Positions 1 through 6,932 of a DNA stretch of 11,420 nucleotides are shown here, one piece after another. The position numbers and the translations under genes are program-made. The notes under the pieces are model-generated. The model was given only the letters and a program-made list of their open reading frames with translations. It was not told where the DNA came from and made no database searches. The number at the start of each line of letters is the position of its first letter. Position 1 is the stretch's first letter. The DNA is from an uncultured Collinsella sp. (lineage in GTDB: Bacteria; Actinomycetota; Coriobacteriia; Coriobacteriales; Coriobacteriaceae), in assembly GCA_902494585.1 (NCBI GenBank), contig CABUUD010000056.1:1-11420 (forward strand), in the 5' to 3' direction.

Positions 1-12
1 CATGAATGCGGC

Positions 13-1821
13 GTGGCCGCCACGGTTGGATTAGACACTCACCATTGTCGGCCTAATCCGCGGTCTTTCATGCAGCAGGGGCTCTCAATGTTTTTATGTC
101 CTGCTCATATCGTCTGTGCGAACGGCTACGACGCGACCACGCCGGGCAACCACGACTGGAGCTACGGCGCGGACAAGCTCCGTACCATGACCGGCTACAG
201 CACCACCGGCACGCCCTTCGCCATGCTCTGCGCAAACGCGAAGTCTACGAGCGGCGTATGGAGCTCGAGCATCACCAAGACGCTCAATCGCACTTGGAAG
301 GACGGCGAGGGCAGCCCCACGTTTAACTACAAGATTAAGGTCGGCGTCGTCGGAGCCATGGATGAGTCGCTGGGCTCCTCGCTACGCGCGGACCTGGTCG
401 CGGGCACGTCGTTCTCGGGTGCGGCGGACGCCATCAATGCCGAGGCCAAGCGACTGCGCGAGGATGAGGGCTGCAACGTTATCGTCTGCATCGCGCACAC
501 GCTCAACGCCAAGACCTTTGCCGCAAAGCTCGTTGGGGTCGATACACTGGTCGCGGGCCACGAGCACATCAACTTAGACGAAAACGTGACGGGGGCCGAC
601 GGCAAGCCGGTCCGCGTCGTCGAGGCAGGCAGCGCCTTTGCCGAGGTTGGTCTGCTTTCCATTCCCTATGAGTACGACACCAGGGGTACCGAAACCACCA
701 ACGACGACATGGTGACGGTCTCCGCAGGCGACAGCGACGAGAAGCTCTACACCGCCAAGGACGTCGACGACCTTTTGGCAGACCCTAACAACCAGAACAT
801 CCTTGACGAGGTTCGCAACAACAAAATCAAGCCACTCGACGATGCCTTTGAAAGCGAATCGAACAAGGTGCTCGGCACATCCTCCACCAACTATTTCTAC
901 GGCGAGGACGCCGCGGGTACGCATGGCTGGGAGATGGTGCGCACTACCGATTTGCGTCCCAGCAAGGAAGGCGATACCACCAAGGCCCAGACCATCGGCC
1001 ACGTGATTTGCGGCTCCTATCTTTCCCTGACGGGCGCGGACCCTGGCCTGACGAGCGCGGACCTTGCTATTGAGAACGCTGGCGGCATCCGCGGCGGCAT
1101 CGCGGCGGGAAACGTGACCGCCGGCGACGTCATCGCCATCTCGCCCTACGGCAACACCTTGGAGACCTGGACCATGACCGGCGCGGACTTCCTCGCAGCG
1201 CTTGAGCACTCGTTGGAAATTAGCGACAAATGCAATGACAGCTACGAACTTCAGCAAGCCTACGTCGCAGCCGGCCACACCGAGCAGGAAGCCCAAGACA
1301 TGTACAAGTGGCCCGACGACTCCGGCAGCGTTCTTTCCTTTGGCGGCATCAACGTAACAATCGACTGGACGCAGTCTGAAGGCAAGCGCATCGTGAGTGC
1401 CACGCTCACCAAAGACGGCAGCACGCTCGACCCCGCCAAGACCTATACCGTCGCCACCAACAACTACATCATCACCAACACGACCGACTTCCCCACCTTC
1501 GCAAACGCCAAGAAGCTCACCGAGTGGGGTACGTGCGAGGCAGCGCTGAGGGCACTGATCGGGCAGGACGACTGGGAGCACAAGGTGGCCTCGCTCGCGG
1601 GCACCATCAGCTTTAGCTCCGCTGAGAGCCCCGCACCCCATCCGACCCCAACGCCTGAGCCCTCACCCAAACCCGGCACGACGACCACGCAGATCACCAC
1701 CAAGAAGACGGCCAGTAAGCTTGCCGCAACGGGAGACCGTACGCCGACCGTGGTCGGCGCATGCCTTATCGGCGGCATCGTCATCATCGTTCTCGGCATT
1801 ATCTGGAAGCGCCGCCGCTAA
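13..1821 (+). CDS. 5'-nucleotidase/metallophosphatase surface protein, N-terminally incomplete, LAxTG-anchored
   Basis: This is a bifunctional metallophosphatase / 5'-nucleotidase (UshA-like) protein that would remove phosphate from extracellular nucleotides at the cell wall. Numbered from a GTG at base 13, visible motifs are GNHD (45-48), the metal-binding His of CIAH (162) and GHEH (182-185). The 5'-nucleotidase C-terminal domain follows with NAGGIR (355-360) and YGNTL (379-383). A Pro/Thr-rich linker (about 541-569) leads to LAATGD (570-575), a membrane segment (about 579-598) and a final KRRR, which is a sortase sorting signal of the LAxTG type known from class E sortases. Family similarity starts only near residue 37. 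The signal peptide and the DxH and GD motifs that supply the first metal ligands are absent, and residues 1-36 look unrelated. The frame is open to base 1. An ATG at 88 has AGGGG six bases upstream and could start a 577-residue product. As read here it should be neither secreted by a normal signal nor catalytically complete, so it may be a pseudogene or a rearranged allele. Confidence 0.8.
   Translation: MAATVGLDTHHCRPNPRSFMQQGLSMFLCPAHIVCANGYDATTPGNHDWSYGADKLRTMTGYSTTGTPFAMLCANAKSTSGVWSSSITKTLNRTWKDGEGSPTFNYKIKVGVVGAMDESLGSSLRADLVAGTSFSGAADAINAEAKRLREDEGCNVIVCIAHTLNAKTFAAKLVGVDTLVAGHEHINLDENVTGADGKPVRVVEAGSAFAEVGLLSIPYEYDTRGTETTNDDMVTVSAGDSDEKLYTAKDVDDLLADPNNQNILDEVRNNKIKPLDDAFESESNKVLGTSSTNYFYGEDAAGTHGWEMVRTTDLRPSKEGDTTKAQTIGHVICGSYLSLTGADPGLTSADLAIENAGGIRGGIAAGNVTAGDVIAISPYGNTLETWTMTGADFLAALEHSLEISDKCNDSYELQQAYVAAGHTEQEAQDMYKWPDDSGSVLSFGGINVTIDWTQSEGKRIVSATLTKDGSTLDPAKTYTVATNNYIITNTTDFPTFANAKKLTEWGTCEAALRALIGQDDWEHKVASLAGTISFSSAESPAPHPTPTPEPSPKPGTTTTQITTKKTASKLAATGDRTPTVVGACLIGGIVIIVLGIIWKRRR
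28..59. repeat. 7-bp inverted repeat in the atypical 5' segment
   Basis: GGATTAG (28-34) and CTAATCC (53-59) form a perfect inverted repeat around 18 bases. It lies in the stretch (1 to about 117) that does not resemble a 5'-nucleotidase N-terminus. It could be a chance hairpin, or part of a recombination or insertion boundary; nothing in the window decides this. Confidence 0.35.
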
Positions 1822-1837
1822 GCTACACCGCCGGGCC

Positions 1838-1866
1838 TTGCAGCCCCGCCGTACAAACCTTATATC
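1838..1866 (+). promoter_or_regulatory. weak candidate promoter for the MscS-type gene
   Basis: TTGCAG (1838-1843) and TATATC (1861-1866) are separated by 17 bases in the gap between the nucleotidase gene and the channel gene. The match to consensus is partial. Transcription would begin near or inside the terminator stem at 1873-1906, so the call is weak. It is offered because no better promoter is visible before the channel gene. Confidence 0.25.
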
Positions 1867-1872
1867 GAGCGC

Positions 1873-1906
1873 AAAAGCCCGTCCGAATGTGATCGGACGG
1901 GCTTTT
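1873..1906 (+). terminator. rho-independent terminator after the nucleotidase gene
   Basis: A perfect 14-bp stem, AAAAGCCCGTCCGA (1873-1886) with TCGGACGGGCTTTT (1893-1906), encloses the six-base loop ATGTGA. The stem ends in four Ts and begins with four As, so it could work in both directions. It sits 51 bases after the nucleotidase stop. Confidence 0.85.
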
Positions 1907-1949
1907 GGTGGGTATCATGGTTGGACGATCATGAGGAGGTTTTCCCAAC

Positions 1950-2717
1950 ATGGAATTGTTTGAACCGATTCTTCATTTCTTTGAACAACGGTGGGTCCAC
2001 AACATCATCTGGGCCGGCATCTTGGTAATAGGCACCGCCATCGCCACCAAGGTCGTATCCAAGACCCTGCGCCACCTGCTCAACCGCGACGACAACCCGC
2101 TTCCGGCATCGAGTATCTTCATCAACATTGCGCGCGCCGTCATCTGGATGATCGGCGGCAGCTTTATCCTCGACAACTGCTTTGGCATTAACGCAAACGC
2201 CCTCGTCGCCGCTCTTGGCGTCGGCGGCATCGCCATCTCGCTCGGCTTTCAGGACACGCTCTCAAACCTTATCGGCGGCATGCAGGTAACCTTTATGGGC
2301 ATCATCAAGCCCGGCGACAATATCGAAGTCGGTGGCGTGTCGGGCGTGGTCCAGGACATCACCTGGCGTCATACGACCATCGAGGACGCCTGCGGGCAGA
2401 CCATCATCGTCCCCAACTCAAATATCTCCAAGAACACGCTCGTGCATCTCATGCCCTTTGGGCGTGTGGCTGTGCCCGTTGCCGTAAAGGACACATCCAA
2501 GTGGGCCTCGCTCGACGCGCTGGCAGACGAGCTGACCAGCGCCACCAAGGCCGCCGTGCTTCCCATCTCGAGCTTTGACAAGGAGCCCTACGTGCTCTTT
2601 AGCGAGATCGGCGACTTTGGCATTAAGGGCAAGATCATCTTTATCGTCAGCGACGACAGCACCACTTTCACGGCGGCCGACGCCTGCATTCGCGCCATCG
2701 CCCCCATCATCGCCTAA
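1950..2717 (+). CDS. Small-conductance mechanosensitive channel (MscS family)
   Basis: This is an MscS-type channel of 255 residues, an inner-membrane valve that opens under membrane tension and releases solutes during hypo-osmotic shock. Three hydrophobic segments are visible: about 16-36, about 54-75 and the pore helix about 82-110. The pore helix has the small-residue pattern GVGGIAISLGFQDTLSNLIG. It is followed by the beta-domain signature PGDNIEVGGVSGVV (121-134) and IIVPNSNIS (152-160), and then by an alpha/beta C-terminal domain. The length is close to the minimal three-helix E. coli MscS (286 residues), so this is not one of the large MscS paralogues. AGGAGG at 1934-1939 lies 10 bases before the ATG and fixes the start. 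The gene stands alone between two hairpin terminators, and the second one begins on its stop codon. Confidence 0.93.
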   Translation: MELFEPILHFFEQRWVHNIIWAGILVIGTAIATKVVSKTLRHLLNRDDNPLPASSIFINIARAVIWMIGGSFILDNCFGINANALVAALGVGGIAISLGFQDTLSNLIGGMQVTFMGIIKPGDNIEVGGVSGVVQDITWRHTTIEDACGQTIIVPNSNISKNTLVHLMPFGRVAVPVAVKDTSKWASLDALADELTSATKAAVLPISSFDKEPYVLFSEIGDFGIKGKIIFIVSDDSTTFTAADACIRAIAPIIA

Positions 2718-2754
2718 ACCACCACAAAGGGGACAGGCACCTTTGTGGTGGTTT
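2716..2754. terminator. Stop-codon-overlapping hairpin of the AACCACC...GGTGGTT family
   Basis: AAACCACCACAAAGG (2716-2730) pairs perfectly with CCTTTGTGGTGGTTT (2740-2754) around the loop GGACAGGCA, and further Ts follow. The stem starts inside the TAA stop of the channel gene, so it should act as its terminator. The core GGGGACAGGCACC resembles a string I remember as a dispersed repeat in many bacterial genomes, often near IS200-like/RAYT transposases; that link is recollection, not shown here. A close relative lies at 5432-5470. Confidence 0.8.
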
Positions 2755-2779
2755 TCATTCGTGGTACCATAGTTCATAT

Positions 2780-2795
2780 AGTTGTTTAAACGACT
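2780..2795. promoter_or_regulatory. Near-palindrome upstream of the ParB-like/BMP gene
   Basis: AGTTGTTTAAACGACT is a 16-base palindrome with one symmetric mismatch, centred between 2787 and 2788. It ends one base before the ribosome-binding site (AAGGGAG, 2796-2802) of the gene starting at 2810. A TATAGT (2777-2782) that could be a -10 element overlaps its left arm, with only a poor -35 (TTCATT, 2754-2759). It is a reasonable operator candidate, but no regulator is identified. Confidence 0.3.
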
Positions 2796-2809
2796 AAGGG
2801 AGCAAAACT

Positions 2810-4726
2810 ATGGAAGAGGCCTATCGTCAAGCACGCAAGCGCGGCGAGCAAGGACGTCGACGCGCCATTAGTCAAAGCGAGCATCCATACCTCACGGACC
2901 TCGATAGCTTGGTTGCCCAGCTCCCCTTAGGCCAGCGAGAGAATGTCGGTCTGAGAGACATTCCGCTCGAAATGGTCGTCGGCACGGTTACCAAGGGCCG
3001 TCAGTCGGCCTTTTCATGCAACTTTATGCCCTTGCTGCCGTTTAGCACGGAGTTCGCCCGCAAGTGGTCCAACCTCTACGACATCCAGGTGACCGAGGGC
3101 TATCGCGATCCCGTCATCGTCACCGAGTTCATGCATCGGTTTTACGTCCAAGAGGGCAACAAGCGCGTCAGTGTCCTCAAATTCCTGGACGCCCCGACGG
3201 TTTCGGCCAAGGTCACCCGTCTCTACCCCGGCACATGGGATTCCGTCGAAAGCCGCCTGTACGGTGAGTTCTGCGCGTTTTGGCGCGTCTGCCCCCTATA
3301 CGAGATCGAGTTCTCGCGCGAGGGAAGCTACGAGACGCTCGCCAAGATGCTCGGTCAGGACCTTATCGAAAAATGGCCGCAGAAAAAGGTCGACTACCTG
3401 CGCCACACCTTCCTGCTCTTTAAGCGCGCCTACCTTCGCGCGGGTGGCTACCACCTGGACATTACGCCCGCCGACGCCATGCTCGTCTACCTCAATGTGT
3501 ACAACCAGGACCGCCTGCTGGATACGCCGACGGATATCGTCGTAAACCGCCTGTGTAAGATTTGGCGTGAGCTGGTCATTGCCGGCAAAAATAACGAGGA
3601 CAAGGTCGATCTTGTCGAAGCACCGAGCGTCGATGAGGAAGAGTCGACCGCCAAGTCCACCTCCGGCGTGCTCAACTTCTTTATGGGCAAGACCGTCTAT
3701 TCGGCGGACAATCCCCTGCGCATCGCCTTTATCCATGAGTTCCCCTGTGCGACGTCGAGCTGGGACAGCCTGCACGACCAAGGGCGTCAGTATCTCGATA
3801 AGCACTTTGGCGGTATCGTGCGCACCGAGGCGTTTGAGGACTGCCACGATCCGGACGTGTTCTACGCCGCCGTGGAAACGGCTGTCAAACATGGAGACAG
3901 CGTCATCTTCTCGACCTCGCACCGCCTGATGGAATACACGCTCAGGGCTGCCGTTGAGTATCCCCAGGTTCGGTTCCTCAACTGCTCTATCGGCCTTCCC
4001 CATCAAAGCGTCCGTTCGTACTTTGGCAAGATGTACGAGGCCAAGTTCCTCCTGGGCGCCCTTGCCGCCAGCATGGCGGACAATCACCGCATCGGTTACC
4101 ACGCGTCGGTCTTCGCCTCGGGCGCACTCAGCGAGATCAACGCCTTTGCGATTGGAGCTTCGCTACTCGACCCCCGTGCGCAAATTATCCTGACCTGGGG
4201 CGATGTGCCCGCCGGTGGCCTTGCCGAGGCCATGTGCCACGAAGGCGTGAGCGTCATGACCGGCGCCGACATGTCCAAGTCGCTGGAGGACCCCACGGCC
4301 TACGGACTCCACCGCCTGATCGATGGCAAGGTCGTCGGCATCGCCATGCCGGTATGGAACTGGCGCCGATACTACGAGCTTATCGTGCGAAGTCTGCTGC
4401 ATGGCACCTGGGACGAGACCAGTGACGACAGCCGGGTCCGCGCCGTCAACTACTGGTATGGCATGAGCTCGGGCGTTATCGACATTCGCTACGCTCCGGG
4501 CCTGCCCTATCAGACGCGCAAACTGGTGCAGCTGCTCCGCAATGGCATCGTCGAGGGCTCCATCAATCCATTTGGCGGCGAGCTTCACAGTCAGGACGGC
4601 GTGGTGCAGATCGAGGGATTCCCTCCACTGCCGAGCACGCAGATCGTCGAAATGGACTGGCTGGCTGACAACGTAGTGGGCACCATTCCGCAGCTCGAAA
4701 ATGAGCCGGGAGTCCGCGCCCTATGA
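2810..4726 (+). CDS. Cytosolic ParB-like/BMP-domain protein, function unknown
   Basis: This 638-residue protein has no signal peptide, lipobox or membrane segment, so it should be cytosolic. Residues about 100-140 read like a ParB/sulfiredoxin-type segment (VQEGNKRVSVLKFL, 113-126). After a middle region and an acidic linker (about 262-285), residues about 302-560 resemble the BMP/PnrA/Med family of periplasmic-type binding folds (PF02608). That part begins at LRIAFIHE and includes VIFSTS (365-370), a GKMYEAKFLLGALAASMAD stretch (406-423) and NAFAIGASLLDP (444-455). BMP proteins are normally lipoproteins that bind purine nucleosides for an ABC transporter. A cytosolic form with an N-terminal ParB-like part suggests a ligand sensor or regulator, which is inference. 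Such proteins are often named ABC-transporter substrate-binding proteins, but no permease or ATPase is nearby. AAGGGAG lies 7 bases before the ATG. The last four bases overlap the next gene, so the two are translationally coupled. Confidence 0.8.
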   Translation: MEEAYRQARKRGEQGRRRAISQSEHPYLTDLDSLVAQLPLGQRENVGLRDIPLEMVVGTVTKGRQSAFSCNFMPLLPFSTEFARKWSNLYDIQVTEGYRDPVIVTEFMHRFYVQEGNKRVSVLKFLDAPTVSAKVTRLYPGTWDSVESRLYGEFCAFWRVCPLYEIEFSREGSYETLAKMLGQDLIEKWPQKKVDYLRHTFLLFKRAYLRAGGYHLDITPADAMLVYLNVYNQDRLLDTPTDIVVNRLCKIWRELVIAGKNNEDKVDLVEAPSVDEEESTAKSTSGVLNFFMGKTVYSADNPLRIAFIHEFPCATSSWDSLHDQGRQYLDKHFGGIVRTEAFEDCHDPDVFYAAVETAVKHGDSVIFSTSHRLMEYTLRAAVEYPQVRFLNCSIGLPHQSVRSYFGKMYEAKFLLGALAASMADNHRIGYHASVFASGALSEINAFAIGASLLDPRAQIILTWGDVPAGGLAEAMCHEGVSVMTGADMSKSLEDPTAYGLHRLIDGKVVGIAMPVWNWRRYYELIVRSLLHGTWDETSDDSRVRAVNYWYGMSSGVIDIRYAPGLPYQTRKLVQLLRNGIVEGSINPFGGELHSQDGVVQIEGFPPLPSTQIVEMDWLADNVVGTIPQLENEPGVRAL

Positions 4727-5433
4727 AGATCCTTGCCATAGCCGATACCGAAGAACGATGCCTTTGGGAGTGCTTTCGTAAGGAACGCTTTGAGGGCGTC
4801 GACCTGATTTTGTCCGCTGGCGATCTGGACCCGGACTATCTTGAGTTTTTGGTTACGGTCATCAACAGACCGCTCATCTACGTGCGCGGCAATCACGATG
4901 ACCGTTACGCACGTCATGCACCGGGCGGATGTATCTGCGTGGAAGACAGCGTGTACGTGTATCGCGGCGTCCGCATTGCGGGGCTTGGCGGCTCCATGCG
5001 CTACCGAGATGGCGCCAACATGTACACCGAACGCGAGATGGCCAAGCGCGTGCGCAAGCTGTCTCGTAAAGTGAGGATGGTCGGTGGCTGCGACATCTTG
5101 CTCACCCATGCGCCCGCCGCCGGCGTGGGCGATCTGGACGATCTACCGCATCGAGGATTCGAATGCTTTAACACAGCACTCGAGTCCTGGAATCCCGACT
5201 ACATGGTGCACGGGCATGTGCACCAATGCTATGGTCGCGACTTTCAACGTGAGCGTCAGCACGCATGCGGGGCAACGATCATCAACGCCTGCGGCTATAC
5301 GCAGTTTGAGCTGGACGAAGCGCGCTACCCCATCCGTGGCTGGCAGGCAGCCTGGCTCAATTCGCAAACCATGCGTCGCGAACTCAAGCGCCACGAGGCT
5401 ATCGAGTCCTCAACCGCTAGAACACCCTGGTAA
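4723..5433 (+). CDS. Calcineurin-like metallophosphoesterase coupled to the ParB-like/BMP protein
   Basis: This 236-residue cytosolic enzyme of the calcineurin-like phosphoesterase fold probably hydrolyses a phosphomono- or phosphodiester with two bound metals. The motifs appear in the canonical order: ADTE (7-10) where the family usually has DxH, GD (33-34), GNHD (56-59), THAP (128-131) and HGHVH (163-167). The Glu in place of the first-motif His is notable, since that His is a metal ligand in most relatives. I recall similar DTE versions in clostridial homologues, which would make it a subfamily trait rather than a mutation. The start is fixed by the ATGA overlap with the preceding gene, so the two products are probably made together and act on the same signal or substrate. 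The substrate is unknown. The stop codon overlaps the hairpin at 5432-5470. Confidence 0.88.
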   Translation: MKILAIADTEERCLWECFRKERFEGVDLILSAGDLDPDYLEFLVTVINRPLIYVRGNHDDRYARHAPGGCICVEDSVYVYRGVRIAGLGGSMRYRDGANMYTEREMAKRVRKLSRKVRMVGGCDILLTHAPAAGVGDLDDLPHRGFECFNTALESWNPDYMVHGHVHQCYGRDFQRERQHACGATIINACGYTQFELDEARYPIRGWQAAWLNSQTMRRELKRHEAIESSTARTPW

Positions 5434-5470
5434 CCACCTTAAAGGGGGCACTGTCCCCTTTAAGGTGGTT
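5432..5470. terminator. Second stop-codon-overlapping hairpin of the same family
   Basis: AACCACCTTAAAGGGG (5432-5447) pairs perfectly over 16 bp with CCCCTTTAAGGTGGTT (5455-5470) around the loop GCACTGT, and Ts follow. Like the hairpin at 2716-2754 it begins in a TAA stop. It shares the outer AACCACC/GGTGGTT arms and the AAAGG/CCTTT core. The two bases between them differ (AC with GT there, TT with AA here) and pairing is kept. It should terminate the phosphoesterase transcript. Confidence 0.8.
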
Positions 5471-5483
5471 TTGACGCGATAGC

Positions 5484-5522
5484 AAGAAACCCGGTCCTGC
5501 ACGAGACAGAACCGGGTTTCTT
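5484..5522. terminator. Terminator at the convergent junction, end of the rplA operon
   Basis: AAGAAACCCGGT (5484-5495) pairs with ACCGGGTTTCTT (5511-5522). After one C/A mismatch, CTG/CAG extends the stem to a seven-base loop. T-rich sequence flanks it on either strand, so it can serve the leftward rplA operon and back up the rightward hairpin at 5432-5470. It lies 36 bases past the rplA stop. A further small hairpin, AGTAACT/AGTTACT (5547-5563), spans that stop. Confidence 0.8.
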
Positions 5523-5558
5523 TAGCAATGCTTGCTTTGCTCAGGCAGTAACTAAAAG

Positions 5559-6266
5559 TTACTCAGCCAGGAAGTCGCGCTGGATAGCGGGATCAACCTT
5601 GATGCCAGGGCCCATGGTGGAAGACACGGAGATGGACTTAACGTACTTGCCCTTAGCAGAAGAGGGCTTGACGCGCAGGATCTCGGTGTACAGGGCAGCG
5701 TAGTTCTCGACGAGCTGCTGCTCGGAGAAGGACTTTTTGCCCAGGGGCACGTGGCAGATGCCGTAGCGGTCGGCGCGATACTCAACGCGGCCGGCCTTGA
5801 GCTCGGAGACCATCTTGGCGACGTCCATGGTCACAGTGCCGAGCTTAGGGTTCGGCATGAGGCCACGGGGACCAAGGATCTTACCGATGCGGCCAACCTT
5901 GGCCATCATGTTCGGCGTAGCGATAGCGGCGTCGAAGTTGATCTCGCCCTTCTGGATCTGGGCGACGAGCTCGTCGGAACCGATGATGTCGGCGCCGGCA
6001 GCCTCGGCCTCGCGGGCCTTCTCGCCCTCGGCGAAGACGGCAACACGAATGGTCTTGCCAGTGCCGTGGGGCAGGGAGATGGAGCCGCGGATGTTCTGGT
6101 CGGCCTTACGAGTATCGACGCCCAGACGGAAGTGGGCCTCGACGGTCTCGTCGAACTTGGCGGTGTCGAGCTCCTTGATGAGCTTGGCAGCCTGAAGGGG
6201 GGTGTAGAGCGTGGCGCGGTCGATCTTCTCGGCAGCGGCGTTATAGCTCTTACCATGCTTAGCCAT
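5559..6266 (-). CDS. rplA: 50S ribosomal protein L1
   Basis: L1 binds the mobile L1 stalk of 23S rRNA, helps release deacylated tRNA from the E site, and represses its own mRNA in many bacteria. The 235-residue product (MAKHGKSYN onward) has the expected length. The conserved family stretch around residues 122-144, including GRIGKILGPRGLMPNPKLGTV, is intact. An in-frame ATG six bases upstream (6270-6272) lies only two bases after AGGAGG (6275-6280). The ATG at 6264-6266 has an eight-base spacing, so I chose the shorter form. It is the last gene of the rpmG-secE-nusG-rplK-rplA unit and ends at the terminator at 5484-5522. The rplJ-rplL genes that follow it in E. coli are not here. A probable L1 operator overlaps its leader. 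Confidence 0.97.
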   Translation of the reverse strand: MAKHGKSYNAAAEKIDRATLYTPLQAAKLIKELDTAKFDETVEAHFRLGVDTRKADQNIRGSISLPHGTGKTIRVAVFAEGEKAREAEAAGADIIGSDELVAQIQKGEINFDAAIATPNMMAKVGRIGKILGPRGLMPNPKLGTVTMDVAKMVSELKAGRVEYRADRYGICHVPLGKKSFSEQQLVENYAALYTEILRVKPSSAKGKYVKSISVSSTMGPGIKVDPAIQRDFLAE

Positions 6267-6279
6267 GTGCATTACCTCC

Positions 6280-6309
6280 TGTGGTTAAACGGGCGCGAGC
6301 CCTCCCACA
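6280..6309 (-). promoter_or_regulatory. L1-binding autoregulatory RNA site before rplA
   Basis: In mRNA sense the segment folds as an outer stem UGUGG/CCACA (6305-6309 with 6280-6284) and an inner stem GGGC/GCCC (6299-6302 with 6291-6294) closed by UCGC. The asymmetric internal loop has GA on one side and GUUUAA on the other. The 5' strand GUGGGAGG and the A-rich 3' strand ending in ACCAC imitate the L1-binding element of 23S rRNA. The outer stem touches the first base of the rplA AGGAGG, so bound L1 should block translation initiation. The fold is seen in the sequence; its role follows from known L1 autoregulation in bacteria and archaea. Confidence 0.7.
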
Positions 6310-6316
6310 TCGTATC

Positions 6317-6365
6317 GTGTGCCCTATTGCACACATTTAACGGGCGCCCCGGTTGGAGCACCCGT
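6317..6365 (-). other. Two hairpins in the rplK-rplA gap
   Basis: In mRNA sense the first hairpin is ACGGGTGCTCC/GGGGCGCCCGT (6355-6365 with 6340-6350), 11 bp with two G-U pairs and loop AACC. The second is GTGTGC/GCACAC (6329-6334 with 6317-6322) with a six-base loop. Neither is followed by a U-run, so simple termination is unlikely. They could adjust the rplK to rplA ratio or protect processed ends. The first also repeats the GGCGCCCGTTAAA wording of the L1 site (GCGCCCGTTTAA). Confidence 0.45.
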
Positions 6366-6383
6366 CATTACCAAAAGAAATCG

Positions 6384-6812
6384 CTACTCAGCGATGGTGA
6401 CGCCCATGGAACGGGCGGTACCGGCGATGATCTTCTTGGCGGCGTCAATGTCGTTGGCATTGAGGTCCGGCATCTTGATCTCGGCGATCTTGGTGAGCTG
6501 CTCCTGGGAGAGCTGACCAACCTTGTCGGCCTGGGGCTTAGCGGAACCAGACTTGAGGTTCAGCTCCTTCTTGATGAGGTGAGCCGCCGGCGGGGTCTTG
6601 GTGATGAAGGAGAAGGACTTATCCTCGAAGACAGTGATCTCAACGGGGATGATGTCACCCTTCTTGTCCTGCGTCTCGGCGTTAAAGGCCTGGCAGAACT
6701 GCATGATGTTCACGCCAGCTGCGCCCAGGGCGGGGCCGACGGGAGGAGCGGGGTTAGCTGCACCAGCAGGAATCTGGAGCTTAATGACGTTGGCAACCTT
6801 CTTCTCAGCCAT
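6384..6812 (-). CDS. rplK: 50S ribosomal protein L11
   Basis: L11 forms the base of the GTPase-associated centre with 23S rRNA helices 43-44, and it is the target region of thiostrepton-type antibiotics and of RelA activation. The 142-residue product starts MAEKKVANV. It has the proline-rich N-terminal domain (AGAANPAPPVGPALGAAGVNI) and a C-terminal RNA-binding domain ending in IIAGTARSMGVTIAE, all typical. An ATG six bases upstream lies directly against AAAGGA, while the chosen ATG has a six-base spacing from it (6819-6824). A 120-base leader separates it from nusG, and I see no strong promoter there. It is probably co-transcribed with nusG and rplA. Confidence 0.97.
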   Translation of the reverse strand: MAEKKVANVIKLQIPAGAANPAPPVGPALGAAGVNIMQFCQAFNAETQDKKGDIIPVEITVFEDKSFSFITKTPPAAHLIKKELNLKSGSAKPQADKVGQLSQEQLTKIAEIKMPDLNANDIDAAKKIIAGTARSMGVTIAE

Positions 6813-6932
6813 GGTCATTCCTTTCGAATCACGAGTGTGAAGTACTTGCTATATCGTAAGCACGCACGTGTTAGAAGCACTCCTGAGATGAGCAGTCACA
6901 GAAGAAGCACGCTCGCGCGAACGGACGAAAAC

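Noticed and set aside
574..1641. 355-codon open frame on the minus strand
   Set aside because: It is antisense to the clearly conserved 5'-nucleotidase domains, with no recognisable motif and no ribosome-binding site that stands out.
3296..4102. 268-codon open frame on the minus strand
   Set aside because: It is a shadow of the ParB-like/BMP gene, whose sense translation shows family motifs.
4723..5433. YfcE/Nudix-type or 3',5'-cAMP phosphodiesterase assignment for the phosphoesterase
   Set aside because: Only the general calcineurin-like motifs can be seen. Nothing in the sequence fixes the substrate, so a specific name was not given.
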